DNA of 64,000 nt. Origin: CAYLZW01 sp964388085. Lineage in GTDB: Bacteria; Myxococcota; UBA727; CAYLZW01. The notes below the pieces were generated by a model. It was not told where the DNA came from. It worked only from the letters and a program-made list of their open reading frames with translations, and did no database searches. The stretch spans positions 11,219 through 75,218 of the forward strand of contig CAYLZW010000003.1 of the NCBI GenBank assembly GCA_964388085.1. Direction: 5' to 3'. The translations under genes were made by a program, and so were the position numbers. This document shows positions 1 to 10,900 of this stretch, piece by piece. The number at the start of each line of letters is the position of its first letter. The first letter of the stretch is position 1.

Positions 1-902
1 GACCACTCGATCGTGCTCGTCAGCGTCGAGCGCCCGACGCGCTTGCCGTTACCGCGGTTCACCGACGAGGACGACGTCCCGGAGGACGGCGTGCGCCGGG
101 CGTTGGCGTCGACTCGCGCGCGCGGGCGCTCCTCGCGCTTCAGCAGCTCGACGCGGCTCGGCAGGCGCTCGAGCAGCTCCGCCGGAGAGAACGCCGCCAG
201 GCGCGCCGCCGCGATCTCGATGGCGAGGGGGACGCCGCCCACGCGGCGCACGATCTCGGCCACGGCCGCTGCGTCCTCGCGCTTGAGGGTCCAGCCGCGC
301 ACGGCGTCGCGCGCGCGCTCCACGAACAGGCTGACGGCCTCGAGCCCGCTGATCTCGTCGAGGTGACGCGCGCTCTTGGCCGGCACCCGCAGCGGCCCGA
401 GCTTGACCCGCACCTCCCGCTCGAGGCCGAGACCGCTCCGCCCTGTGACGAGAAACACCGCCTCGGGCGCGTGCTGCAGCCAGAGCTCGAGCAGCGGCGC
501 GAGCGGGGTCGTCACGCGATCGGCGTTGTCGAGCACCAGCAGCAGAGGGCTCTTCTCGTCGAGGACGCCGGCGAGGCTGAGCGACGGGTCGACGCCGGGT
601 GCGCCGGACAGATCCGTGTCGAGCGTCGCTGCCACCCGCTGCGTGACCTCGTCCACCGAGGCCGCGTCCGCGAGATCACAGAGGAACGCGCCGCCGCCCT
701 CGCGCGCGTAGCGGGGCTCGTGTGCCGCGGCGTAGCGGTAGGCGACGCGTGACTTGCCGATCCCCTCGGGCCCGAGGATCGTGAGCAGGCGCGCGCCGCC
801 CTCGATGAGCTCGTGCAAGCGATCGAGCGCCTGCGTGCGCCCGACGAAGAGCCCGCTGTCGACCCACTTCTCGTGCTCGGCTGGTGATTCGTGCTCGGAC
901 AC
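1..902 (-). CDS. STAND/LuxR-associated type ATPase, C-terminus cut by window start
   Basis: The reverse frame reads from a GTG at 902 through the window edge, giving about 300 residues. The N-terminal part has a P-loop (GPEGIGKS, about residues 44-51), a hydrophobic Walker B strand (LLLVLDNAD) and a GGVPLAIEIAAARL motif. These are the NB-ARC/STAND ATPase signatures found in predicted ATPases of SARP- and LuxR-type regulators. Just before the edge, TSTIEWS resembles the motif that usually follows the nucleotide-binding domain. It is preceded by an unusual Ser/Thr/Arg/Pro-rich stretch of about 25 residues. Effector and repeat domains should lie beyond the window. It is divergent from the rhomboid gene across about 220 bp. 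The ATPase class is clear. A regulatory role is inferred, and the GTG start is not supported by a strong ribosome binding site. Confidence 0.72.
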   Translation of the reverse strand, partial: MSEHESPAEHEKWVDSGLFVGRTQALDRLHELIEGGARLLTILGPEGIGKSRVAYRYAAAHEPRYAREGGGAFLCDLADAASVDEVTQRVAATLDTDLSGAPGVDPSLSLAGVLDEKSPLLLVLDNADRVTTPLAPLLELWLQHAPEAVFLVTGRSGLGLEREVRVKLGPLRVPAKSARHLDEISGLEAVSLFVERARDAVRGWTLKREDAAAVAEIVRRVGGVPLAIEIAAARLAAFSPAELLERLPSRVELLKREERPRARVDANARRTPSSGTSSSSVNRGNGKRVGRSTLTSTIEW

Positions 903-1121
903 GCGCTGGTCTCGTCTCCCTGCCGGCGGGCACTCATGACCGCGACGAACCGCGGACCAACGCTCCAGCGACGGCCGAGAGGAGGGTACGTCGCGCTGCC
1001 GCTCGTCGATAGCGCCGGCCGCCATCGCCGTCGAGGGTACGCGCGCAGGGTGCGACAAGCGCGTACATATCGCTGAGCGCGTCTCCGGCCGCGCGGGAGC
1101 GCAGGTGTTAGCCTGGCGCCG

Positions 1122-2951
1122 ATGATCCGCGTGCGCGAAGGAGATGTGGAGACCCTCATCTCCATCGACGAGTTCGAGGCCCGGGCGCGCAGCGGCGAGA
1201 TGTCTCCCTTCGCCTGGGTCTGCATCCCGACGCTGACCGGCGATCGCTTCGTGCAAGCGCGCGAGCTGTCGCTCTTCGTCGCGCTCTACGATCCGCGCCG
1301 GCTGCACTTTCGTCGTCACTTCGCGCTCGGGCGGCTGCCGCTCGTCACCGGCCTCGTCGCCGCGCTCTGCGTCGCGCTGTTCCTCATCTCGCGCCACCTC
1401 GGCGATGGCGTCGTCACCCGCGAGGTGCTGCTCGATCTCGGCGCCAAGGCGAGGGCGCGCATCCTCGAGGACGGCGAGGCCTGGCGCCTGTTGGCCGCGA
1501 ACCTCTTGCACCGGGACATCGTGCACCTGTCTTTCAACCTCTTCGCGCTGCTGAACATCGGCACCGTGCTCGAGGGCGTGTATCGCCGCGGCGACTACGT
1601 GCTCGTCCTCGTCGTCTCGGGGCTCTGCACCATGGCGACCAGCGCGGTCATGAGCGGGCCCGTCACCGTCGGCGCCTCCGGCCTCGTGTTCGGTTGCCTC
1701 GGCTGCGCCGTCGTGTTCGGCTGGCGCTACGGGGACGTGCTGCCGCTGCGCTACCGCACGTACTTCGGCGTCGTCGTTGTGGGTTACGCCGCGGCCATGT
1801 TCTATCTCGGGCTCCGGAGCCCGAGCACCGACAACTGGGGGCACGCGGGCGGGCTGCTCGCGGGCTTCGTCCTCGGGGGCGTGCTCACCCCTCGGCTCAT
1901 GCGCCTCACCGACGAGCCGCGCGAGCCGTTGCGCGAGCTCGTTCGCCCCTTCGTGCTCGCCGCCCTCGTGCCGCTGGCGCTCCTCCTCGTCGGGCCGCTG
2001 CTGCCCCGCTGGTTCGTGCACATGACGCCCTACACCGTGGAGGCCTTCGGCGTCGTGCTGGAGCGCCCCGCGCACTGGACCAAGGCCAAGGACCCGCTCG
2101 GCTTCCTCACCTTCGGCAACGGCGTCGACGCGTTCGCGTCGCTCGGCTGCGCTGATCGTCGAGGGCCGAGCCGACTCGACGAGGCCGCCGAGCGCTTCGT
2201 CGGCACGGAGCTCGTTGGCCTCTCGCGCGGTGGTCACATCGGCGACCTGAACGTCTCCGAGCCGGTGCCGTCGGCGGTCGGCAGCGGCGCGCACACCGAG
2301 CCCGCCGTGCGCGTCCACTTCTCGTTCATGGCCAGCGACGGGCCGCTCGAGGCGGACGCGCTGCTGTTCTCCCGCGGTCAGCTCGAGTGCGCGCTCGTGC
2401 TCGCGGCGCGCCCGACGGCCAGCCCCACGGCGAGCGTGCGCCTCGACGACATCCGCGCGCGCCTGCGCTTTGTGCCGACGCGCGCCGAGGTGCTCGCGAA
2501 GCGCAACGTCAGCGGACGGCCGTCGTCATCGGCGGCGTGGCTCGATCTCGCCTTCGCGCACCAGCGCGGCGGGGCCATTGCGGAGGCGCGCGCCGCGTTC
2601 GAAGAGGCCGAGCGGCTCAGCGCCGCCGAATCCTCGGAGACGAGCCGCAGGATCGGCCAGATTCAGCTCGCGCTCGCCACGCTGGAGCTCGGCTTCGCGG
2701 GCAACGCGGAGGCCGCGGCGCAGCACGCCGAGCGCGCGGTCACCCTGACCGGCGGGGACCGCGACGCCACGCTGGTGTTGCTCGAGGCGCTGCTCGAGCA
2801 GGGGGAGCTCGAGCGGGCGCGCGCGCACCTCGCCGCGGCGCGGGAGCGGCTCGGCGCAGACGCGGACCTCGACGCGCTCGAGAAGCGGATCGTGGCCGCG
2901 GAGGCGGCGCACGAGCGTGGCCACCACGACGCGAGCGAGCCCAGCCCTTGA
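1122..2951 (+). CDS. Rhomboid-family intramembrane serine protease with C-terminal repeat tail
   Basis: This 609-residue protein contains a complete rhomboid core. The HLSFN motif lies at 135-139, the nucleophile is GASG with Ser186, and the catalytic His241 sits in DNWGHAGG. Six or seven membrane segments lie between about 72 and 300. A cytoplasmic N-terminus of about 70 residues precedes the core. After the last membrane segment comes a soluble domain (about 310-455), then an Ala/Glu-rich helical region (about 465-600) that looks like TPRs. Rhomboids cleave transmembrane substrates within the bilayer; no substrate can be inferred here. At over 600 residues it is far longer than minimal bacterial rhomboids. 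The stop overlaps a TTG start of the next gene, which suggests translational coupling. Confidence 0.9.
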   Translation: MIRVREGDVETLISIDEFEARARSGEMSPFAWVCIPTLTGDRFVQARELSLFVALYDPRRLHFRRHFALGRLPLVTGLVAALCVALFLISRHLGDGVVTREVLLDLGAKARARILEDGEAWRLLAANLLHRDIVHLSFNLFALLNIGTVLEGVYRRGDYVLVLVVSGLCTMATSAVMSGPVTVGASGLVFGCLGCAVVFGWRYGDVLPLRYRTYFGVVVVGYAAAMFYLGLRSPSTDNWGHAGGLLAGFVLGGVLTPRLMRLTDEPREPLRELVRPFVLAALVPLALLLVGPLLPRWFVHMTPYTVEAFGVVLERPAHWTKAKDPLGFLTFGNGVDAFASLGCADRRGPSRLDEAAERFVGTELVGLSRGGHIGDLNVSEPVPSAVGSGAHTEPAVRVHFSFMASDGPLEADALLFSRGQLECALVLAARPTASPTASVRLDDIRARLRFVPTRAEVLAKRNVSGRPSSSAAWLDLAFAHQRGGAIAEARAAFEEAERLSAAESSETSRRIGQIQLALATLELGFAGNAEAAAQHAERAVTLTGGDRDATLVLLEALLEQGELERARAHLAAARERLGADADLDALEKRIVAAEAAHERGHHDASEPSP

Positions 2952-4294
2952 GCTGGCTAGGCGCCACGCGCGCGATCCTGGCCTTGTTGCTCGTCGTGGC
3001 GGCCGGCTCGTGGATGGGGGCGCTGTTCGCCTCGTCGAGATCCGCGAGCCCCGCGCTGCTGGTCTATGCGGAGCCTGTCGGTCTACGCGGCGCGAGCTTC
3101 CCGCTGCGCGTCGTCGCCGTGTGGCCGAGCGAGAAGCGCCGCGCGGCCTTCCGCGGTGTCGTGGTACCGCCGGCGGGGGAGCCGGTGCCGCTCGTCGACG
3201 GAGTCGCTCGTTTGACGCTGCCGTCCGACGGTGACGCGCTTACGCTGCGCATCGAGGGCGACGCAGACGGCGTCCCGGCGAGCACGAGCGTCACCGTCGC
3301 GCTGCGAGCTTCGCTGCCCGCCGCGCCGCTCCCGCGCTACCAGCCGTGGACGGCGGAGCTCGCGTCCGGCAGCGTCGAGGATCGCGCGCAAGCACCGGTG
3401 TATCCGGCCGCTGGGCGCCAGCCGGCCATGCTGCCGGGAGAGGTCGTCGTCGTCAGCGACGCCGGCATCGAGCTGGTCGCGCTGGTGCCGAACGCGGCCG
3501 GGACCCGCCTCCCCGACGGGAGGGCGCTGCGCCTCGACAAGAGCGGCGTCGTGATCGAGGTCCCGCCGGTGCTGACGCGCGGCCAGGCGCTCGACGTCGT
3601 CGTCCGCAGCGCCGGCCCGGAGCGCCTTCACCTCGATCTCGTCGTCAACGGCGGCGTTCGCGACATGCGCATCCTCGAGGTCGGCAGCGACCCGGCGACG
3701 CTGAAGCTCCCGCTGCCGGAGGACGCCCGTGCGGGGTGGTTCGCGGTCCACGCGGCGACCTCACCGCTCGGCAACGCGCGCGGCGCGGTGGCGCTCGGGC
3801 TGCTCGTCGACGAAGAGCTGGCGCTGTCGCCCCGCGCGCTCATCCGGCGGCTGGCGGCGCACCCCTCCTTTCAGGCGGCGAACGATCCGCTGCTCGCGCG
3901 CCTTTGGAGCTCAGCCACGACGCCGCCGCCGGTGCCGAGCGAGACCTTCCTGCGGGCGCTCCTCGCTCGCCTGCACGTCGACCACGTGCGGGCGGCGAAC
4001 CTGGCGCCTTCGGTCTCGTCGCAGGCGGCGCTCGCCGACGAGGTGCGCCGAGAGAGCGCCGCGCGCTTCCGGCTGCCTTTCCGCGTGGCCGGCGGCCTCT
4101 TTGCGCTGCTCGCCGCCGTGGTCGCGCTCCGCTCGGTCCTCGCCAACCAGCGCTGGCGCGCCGAGAGCGACGGGGCCGGTGGCCGCCAGCTCGCGCCCGC
4201 CGCCTGGTCCCTGCTGGCGTTCGCGGTGTCGCTGTCGGCGCTGTGGGTGCTCGACTGGGTGATCGGCCTCATGCTGAACAGCCCCCCTTTGTGA
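2948..4294 (+). CDS. Membrane-anchored protein of unknown function, coupled to the rhomboid gene
   Basis: I do not recognise a family. The frame opens at a TTG that overlaps the rhomboid stop by the sequence TTGA and encodes 448 residues. An N-terminal hydrophobic segment (about 7-25) acts as a signal anchor. A beta-rich extracytoplasmic region (about 30-300) and a charged helical stretch follow. Two C-terminal membrane helices (about 376-394 and 416-440) come next, then a very short tail. The overlapping start and the membrane topology suggest it works with the rhomboid protease, for example as a partner, adaptor or substrate. That is inference from position only. No ATG or GTG with a good ribosome binding site competes convincingly with the coupled TTG. 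Confidence 0.7.
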   Translation: MSWLGATRAILALLLVVAAGSWMGALFASSRSASPALLVYAEPVGLRGASFPLRVVAVWPSEKRRAAFRGVVVPPAGEPVPLVDGVARLTLPSDGDALTLRIEGDADGVPASTSVTVALRASLPAAPLPRYQPWTAELASGSVEDRAQAPVYPAAGRQPAMLPGEVVVVSDAGIELVALVPNAAGTRLPDGRALRLDKSGVVIEVPPVLTRGQALDVVVRSAGPERLHLDLVVNGGVRDMRILEVGSDPATLKLPLPEDARAGWFAVHAATSPLGNARGAVALGLLVDEELALSPRALIRRLAAHPSFQAANDPLLARLWSSATTPPPVPSETFLRALLARLHVDHVRAANLAPSVSSQAALADEVRRESAARFRLPFRVAGGLFALLAAVVALRSVLANQRWRAESDGAGGRQLAPAAWSLLAFAVSLSALWVLDWVIGLMLNSPPL

Positions 4295-4391
4295 CGAGGA
4301 GGATCCCGCTCGGTGCAGAGAAGGAGACGAAGTGTCGCTCGTTCCGGCGCCTGGCCCGCGCGCGCGCGGCGGGTAGGGTAGGCTCCGCGCC

Positions 4392-7300
4392 ATGCAGGTC
4401 GGCGACATCGTCGATGGCCGCTTTCGGCTGCTCGAGCTCCTCGGCGAAGGAGCAGCGGGAAAGGTGTTCCGTGCGGAGGACCTCGGCCGCAACAACATGT
4501 TCGTCGCCCTGAAGATGCTGCACGCGAAGGACCCGCGCTGGGAGAACTTCTTCCGTCGCGAGTTCGACGTGCTCTCGAAGCTGCACCACCCAAACCTCGT
4601 CAGCGTGTACGACTTCGGCCCCGCGCCCGAGGAGAACACCTTCTATTTCACGCAAGAGCTCGTCGTCGGGAAGCCGCTGCTCGACATCGTCGCCGGCAAG
4701 AAGATCGACGAGGTGGCCGCGCTCTTCATCGAGATCTGCCGCGCCCTCGAGTTCATCCACGGACACGGCGTGCTGCACCGCGACCTCAAGCCCGCGAACA
4801 TCCTCGTGCAGATGCACGCCGAGCCGGGCGAGCGCGTGCGCGTGCTCGACTTCGGCCTCTGGCGCGAGCTCGATCCGACGCCCCAGAAGGGCGCGCGCTG
4901 GGCGGGGACGCCGCCGTACCTCGCGTCCGAGGTGCTGCGCGGGTACGGGCACTCCATCAGCGCCGACCTGTACGCGGTCGGCGTGACGCTGTTTCAGGCG
5001 GTGACGCGCAAGCTGCCGCACGGGCGCGGCACGCCACAGGAGCTCTTGGCGGCGCGCAAGGCGGCGGCGCCCGACCTCGTCGGCGTGGTCTCGCGCCCCA
5101 TCGCCGAGCTGGTGGGGCGGCTGCTCGACGAGGAGCCGAAGAAGCGGCCGGCGACGGCGGCCGAGGTGGCGGCGTCCCTCTCCGTCGTCGTGCCGCATCA
5201 CACGCTGGCCATGCCCATTACGCTCGGTCGCGCGCGCCTCGTCGGCCGGGAGCAGGAGCAGGCGCAGCTGCTGCAAGCGCTCGGCGCGGTGCGCGAGCGA
5301 CGGCCGGAGGCGCCGCGGCTCATCGTCGTCGAGGGAGACGACGGCGTCGGCAAGTCCCGGCTCGCGAACGAGATGAAGGCGACCGTCCAGCTCGAGGGCG
5401 GGCGCAGCGCGGTGGGTCGCTGCATGGAGGACGTGCGCTGGAGCTATCGGCCCATCGCCGACCTCGTGCGCGCGATGACGCCGGTGGCCGCGCGCGCGAC
5501 CTTCAGCGAGCGCGAGAAGCAGGTCGTCGAGCGCCTCTGCCCGGAGATGGGCGACGAGCCGGCCGACCTCTCGAACCCGCTGCCGCGGCACGAGCGCGAG
5601 CGCTTTCACCAGATGGCGACCGAGCTGTTCTTGAACCTCGGCGCTGCCAAGCCGTGCGTCCTCGTCATCGAGGACATCTCCTACTGCGACGCAGGCAGCG
5701 CCGCGCTGCTCTCGGCGGTGCTGCGCCGGGCGAAGGAGGCGCAGGTCCTCGTCGTCGTCACCGCGGGACCGGCGGCCACGCACGGGCCGGTGCCGCGGGA
5801 GCTCATCGAGGCGGCGGGCCGAGACGTGTTGCGCATCCCGCTGATGCCGCTGCCGCGAGAGGGGGTCGGCCGCCTCATCGCCGCGCTGCTCGGCGTCGCC
5901 GAGGTGCCGGACGCGCTCACGGACACCGTGGCCGCGCACTCGAAGGGCAACCCGCTGCTCGTCGAGGAGCTGGTGGCGCTGTTCATCGATCGAGGAGAGA
6001 TCAAGCGGGGCGAGCGCGGCTGGGCGCTCGACGAGTTCGACACGGCGGCCGCCGCTCCGACGGCGCTGCTCGAGGTGCTGTCCGAGCGCGTCGCGCGCCT
6101 CGGCGAGAACGAGCGTCGTTCGCTCTCGGCGCTCGCCGTCTTCAACCGCCCCTCGGGGCCGAAGCTGCTCTCGGCCATCGGCGGCATCACGCGCGCGGAG
6201 GTGCGCCAGGCGCTCTCCAGCGCGGAGTCGCAGGGGCTCATTCGCGTCGTCGGCGAGGAGGAGGGGCGGCCGCGTGTCGTGTTCCGTCACCCTCAGATCC
6301 GCGACGTGCTGCTCGAGGATCTGCGGCGCGGCGGCGTGCTGAAGATGTGGCACCACACGGCGGCCGAGGTGCTCGAGGAGCGCAGCGAGGAGCGGGGCGG
6401 CGCCGACGCCATCGCCGAGACGCTCGCGCACCACTACGAGCAGGCGGGCATGGCCGAGCCGGCGCTGCGCTGGCTGATCCGCGCCGCCGAGCACGCGCTG
6501 CAGTCGTTCGGCTTCGACGACGCCATCAACCTCGCGCGTCGCGCGTCGCGGCTGCTCTTGAAGGCGCGCGCCGACATCGAGACGGTGGTCACCTGCGATC
6601 TGCTCGTCGCCAAGGGGCTCTTGTTCTCGGGGCGCATCCCCGAGGCGCGCGCGTTCCTCGAGGGCGCGGTGGCGCGCGCCGACGCCGTGCAGGCGCCGGA
6701 GGCCTTCGGGGAGCTGCACGTGTGGCTCGGGCGCGCGTGCAACCAGATGGGCGCCGTCGAGCAGGGCGCGCGCTCGACCGATCGCGCCCTCGAGCTGTTG
6801 TCGAGAGAGGAGCACCCGCTCGCGTACGCGCGTCTCCTGCTCGCGAAGGGGGAGCTGAACCAGCGGGTCGATCCGGCGAACGCGCTCACCGACACCGAGA
6901 CGGCGCTGCGCCTCATGCCCGAGCCGCGCGACGTCGGCGACGAGCTGAACGCCTTCGAGGTGCTCACGGTAGCCGCCTACTACGCGGGCGATCGGGAGCG
7001 GAGCATCAAGTACGCGCGGCATCGCGTGAAGCTGTCGGACCGGGCGGCCCGTCCGCTCGAGAAGATCACGGCGCTCCGGCAGCTCGCTACCGCGCTCGGC
7101 GTCACCGGGCAGCGCCTCGACGCGCGCAAGCACTTGAACAGCGCCCTCAAGCTCGCGCAGGACTCCGGCTACAAGGTCGAGGAGGCGCTGCTGGTCAAGG
7201 CCCTCGGCGACCAGCTCTTCGTGTCCGGGCAGTACAAGGAGGCCATCGTCCGCTTCCAGCAGGCGGCCAAGCTGTCGGCGCAGATGGGCCAGCAAGCGGA

Positions 7301-7889
7301 CCGCGCCGACGCGCTCAAGTACCTCGGCGAGTGTTACCTCGCGAAGGGCGAGTACGATCGCGCCATCGATCACCTGAAGGCCGCGCTCGACGCCTTCGAT
7401 CGCTCGGGTCAGCTCGCGAACGTCGTCGCCGCGCGCTGCTATCTAGCGAACGCGTACATCGCCAAGAACGCCCTCGACGACGCTGAGCAGGTGCTCCGCG
7501 TGGCGGCCAAGCGCCTGCCCGCCGACGGGCTCGCGAACGCGCGCGCCGAGGTCTATTGCTCGCAAGGCAATCTGTTCTCCGCGCGGAACGATTTCAAGCG
7601 CGGCCGCATCGCCTACCTGCACGCCATCGCGCTCTGCCGCAGCTCGCACGACAAGTTCTCGCTCGGCGAGGCCACCGTCGGCTACGGGCAGTTGCTGCTT
7701 CGCTTCAAGAAGCCTGGACGAGCCCTGCGCATGGCCAAGCGCGCGGAGACCATCTTCATCGACCTCGACGCCCGCGGACAGATGAAGCGCTTGAAGCCGC
7801 TCTTGAACGCCGCCGAGGGGCTCGCGCCGGGCGCCGCTCCAGCGAAGAAGGGCAAGGCCACGCCGCGAAAGAGCCGCGCCGCGCCCTGA
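4392..7889 (+). CDS. Ser/Thr protein kinase fused to AAA-type ATPase and TPR repeats
   Basis: The protein has 1165 residues. The kinase domain (about 8-265) has a glycine loop LGEGAAGKV (17-25), Lys41, the catalytic loop HRDLKPAN with Asp131, Lys133 and Asn136, and DFG at 153-155. The APE motif is altered to ASE. A second module begins with LVGREQE (283-289) and a P-loop GDDGVGKS (315-322), typical of the ATPases joined to such kinases and to LuxR-type regulators. From about 690 to 1140 the sequence is tandem TPR-like helical repeats, ending in a basic tail. The family is cytoplasmic and acts in signalling. Its ligand and targets are unknown. The gene stands between the rhomboid pair and the AsmA gene with about 97 bp on either side. 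Confidence 0.93.
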   Translation: MQVGDIVDGRFRLLELLGEGAAGKVFRAEDLGRNNMFVALKMLHAKDPRWENFFRREFDVLSKLHHPNLVSVYDFGPAPEENTFYFTQELVVGKPLLDIVAGKKIDEVAALFIEICRALEFIHGHGVLHRDLKPANILVQMHAEPGERVRVLDFGLWRELDPTPQKGARWAGTPPYLASEVLRGYGHSISADLYAVGVTLFQAVTRKLPHGRGTPQELLAARKAAAPDLVGVVSRPIAELVGRLLDEEPKKRPATAAEVAASLSVVVPHHTLAMPITLGRARLVGREQEQAQLLQALGAVRERRPEAPRLIVVEGDDGVGKSRLANEMKATVQLEGGRSAVGRCMEDVRWSYRPIADLVRAMTPVAARATFSEREKQVVERLCPEMGDEPADLSNPLPRHERERFHQMATELFLNLGAAKPCVLVIEDISYCDAGSAALLSAVLRRAKEAQVLVVVTAGPAATHGPVPRELIEAAGRDVLRIPLMPLPREGVGRLIAALLGVAEVPDALTDTVAAHSKGNPLLVEELVALFIDRGEIKRGERGWALDEFDTAAAAPTALLEVLSERVARLGENERRSLSALAVFNRPSGPKLLSAIGGITRAEVRQALSSAESQGLIRVVGEEEGRPRVVFRHPQIRDVLLEDLRRGGVLKMWHHTAAEVLEERSEERGGADAIAETLAHHYEQAGMAEPALRWLIRAAEHALQSFGFDDAINLARRASRLLLKARADIETVVTCDLLVAKGLLFSGRIPEARAFLEGAVARADAVQAPEAFGELHVWLGRACNQMGAVEQGARSTDRALELLSREEHPLAYARLLLAKGELNQRVDPANALTDTETALRLMPEPRDVGDELNAFEVLTVAAYYAGDRERSIKYARHRVKLSDRAARPLEKITALRQLATALGVTGQRLDARKHLNSALKLAQDSGYKVEEALLVKALGDQLFVSGQYKEAIVRFQQAAKLSAQMGQQADRADALKYLGECYLAKGEYDRAIDHLKAALDAFDRSGQLANVVAARCYLANAYIAKNALDDAEQVLRVAAKRLPADGLANARAEVYCSQGNLFSARNDFKRGRIAYLHAIALCRSSHDKFSLGEATVGYGQLLLRFKKPGRALRMAKRAETIFIDLDARGQMKRLKPLLNAAEGLAPGAAPAKKGKATPRKSRAAP

Positions 7890-7985
7890 GCTCCCGAGAG
7901 AGGCCGGTGCTCCTCGCCCCCCACGGGGCACGAGCGCGTCGCCCGGTCCTGACGCGCAGGCGGCGAGGCGCTATCTCTCCAGGCC

Positions 7986-10900
7986 ATGACGCCCTCCGCC
8001 CATCCCTCCGCTCGGAAGCCCCGGCCGCTCAAGATCGTCCTCGGCGCCCTGGTCGCCGTCGTCGTCCTCTTGGGCATCGCCACCCTGTTCATCGACGTGG
8101 ACGCGCTCGTCGAGTCGCGCAAGCCGGAGCTCTTGCAGAAGGCGTCCGACGCCGTGGGCCGGCAGGTCAGCGTCGGCGACATCGACGCCCGCCTCCTGCC
8201 TGACTTCGGCGCCACCGTGCGCGGCCTGAAGGTCGCGGGCCCGACGGCCGAGTCGCCCGCGCTCCTCGAGGTGGGCGCCGCCGAGCTGCGCTTCTCCCTC
8301 TGGAAGGCCATCGTCTCCCTCGGCAAGGACCTCGAGGTCACCGCGCTCGAGCTGCGCGAGGTGAAGGCGCACGTGGCCCGCGCCGCCGACGGGAGCTGGA
8401 GCTTCGACGACATCCTCGCGCGGCAGCAGGACGCGCCCGCCGACGAGGGGCCGACGGATCTGTCCTTCCTCGAGGGGGCGCGCGTCGAGCGGGCGGCGAT
8501 CCTGAACGCAGACATCACGCTCGACGACGCGAAGCTCGGCCGGCCGCTCAAGGCGGAGGCGACCCAGCTCGTGCTGACGGACGTACGCCTCGGCGCGCCG
8601 CTCGCCGCCGAGCTGCAGACCACGCTCGTCGACGGGCACAAGCGCACGCCCGTGAACCTGCGCGCGAAGCTCGCGGAGCTCCCGAAGACGCTCTCCTTCG
8701 AGCCCTTTCCCGAGCTCGCCGCCGCGCTGACCTTGGGGGAGCTCGAGGTCGGACCGTGGGGCGCGTTGCTGCCGAGCGACACCCTCGCGCCCGCGGCCGG
8801 CACCCTGAGCGCCGACGTGAAGGTCGACGCGGGCAAGGACTTGAGCACGTTCCAGGGCAGCGGCACCGTCAAGGCCAGCCAGCTCGTGCTCGCGCAGCGC
8901 GGCAAGCGCGGGCAGGTGCTCGACGCCGACGTGGCCTTTGACGTCGACGTGGACACCAAGGCGCCGCGCTACCTCGTGCGCTCGCTGAAGGTGCAGGGCA
9001 CGGGCATGGACATCACGGGCAGCGCCGACGCGAACAGCGCCTCGCTCGCCGGCGTGAAGACCGCCGACGTCAAGGCGACGATTCAGGATCTGCAGCGCGT
9101 GCTCGCGGTGCTCCCGCCGGGCAGCGCCGCGTTGCCCGAGGAGCTCACGCTAAAGGGTCCGGTGCAGGCGCGGCTCGTCGGCAACGCACAGAGCGTCGAC
9201 CTGACGGTGAACCTCGACCAGGCGCGGGTCGCGTGGGCGGAGAGCTTCGACAAGGCGCCGGGGAGAGCGCTGAACCTGACCCTGAAGGGGACGCGAAAGG
9301 GCGACGTGCTCGCCGTGGAGCCCTTCGCGCTGCAGGTCGACAGCGCGCGCATCGGCGGCAGTCTCGGGCTGCCCATGGACGAGGACGCGCCGCTCTCGGC
9401 GGACATCCAGAGCGGCGCGGTGACGTTCGCGTCGCTGAAGGAGATCGTGCCGCCCTTCGCCGAGGCTTTGCGCAAGGGCAACAACGTCGACGGCACCTTC
9501 TCGCTGCAGGCGAGCGCGAAGTCCGCGAACGGCAAGCAGGACGCGCGCGTGCTGGTCTCGCTCGACAGCGTCGACGTGAACCTCGCGCAGGCGAGCGCGC
9601 GCGGCGCCGCGAAGCTCGAGGCGGTGCTCGCCCCGAAGGACGGCGTCATCGACCTCCGCGCGCTGGCGGATCTGACGCAGCTCGCGCTCTCGAGCGTCGG
9701 CGAGGACGGCGCCAAGGTGCTCGACAAGCCGGCCGGCATGCCGACGCGGCTCGAGGTCGCGCTGACGAAGACCGACGAGCGCGCCGACGTCCAGAAGGCG
9801 CTGCTCGCGCTCGGGCAGACGAAGGTGACGGCGACGGGGCAGGCATCGGGCTTGAACACCGACAGCCCGACGCTCAACCTGGACTTCGGCAGCGTGGACG
9901 TGGCGTTCGACGACCTGCGCAAGACGCTGCCGGGCGCCGACACCTTGCCGGCGGGAGGGAGGCTGCGGGGACAGGTGAAGGTGGCGGGCTCTCCGGAGGC
10001 GCTGTCGACGCTCGAGATCCTCGCCAAGCAGCTCGACCTCGCGTTCGGCAGCTCCAGCTTGAAGGGCGACGTCACGGTCCGAAACCTCGACGAGCCACGC
10101 GTCGACACGAACCTGACGTCGTTGAAGCTGGCCTTCGACGACGTGCGCGCGCTCGCGGACACGGACGCCCTGCCGGCCGGCGGACGCTACGAGGGCGCGC
10201 TGCGGCTCTCCGTGGACAGCGCGGATCTCTCGACGCTGAAGGCCGATCTGAAGGCCGACCGGTTGCGCGTCGGGCGCTCGCAGCTGAGCGGTACCGCCAA
10301 GCTCGAGGATCTCGAGCGGCCCACCTTCGCCTTCGACTTCAGCGGCAACGACGTCGACATCGACGAGCTGCTGGCGCTGCTCGGGGCCGAGGGAGACGAG
10401 AGCGCGAGCGCTACGCAAAAGACCCCGGACGAGAACCCGCACGGCCTGTCGGCGAAGGCGCGCGCCGCGCTCAAGAAGACCAACGGCGAGGGCTCCATCC
10501 GCGCGACCAGCGTCGTCTTCAAAGACATCCCCCTGCAGGACTTCAGGGGCCAGCTCACCATGAAGAGCGGCGTGGCGACCTTCGAGGCGCTCGACTTCAA
10601 GCTCTATGGCGGCACGGTGTCGGCCAAGGGCACGACGCTCGATCTCCCCGCCAAGCACATGGGCTACGGCCTGAAGCTCGACGTCACGCGCATGGACCTC
10701 GGCAAGGCGCTGGCAGCGCACACCGATCTCGACGGCGTCTTCCGGGGCGAGGTCTCCGAGGCCATCGATCTGACGGGCGCCGGTCTGACCAAGAAGGATC
10801 TCATCACGACGCTGACGGGGCCGACGGTGTTCCGAACGGACTCGCTCACCATCGCGGGGCTCGACGTGCTGACGCCCATCGTGCAGATCCTCGAGCAGGC

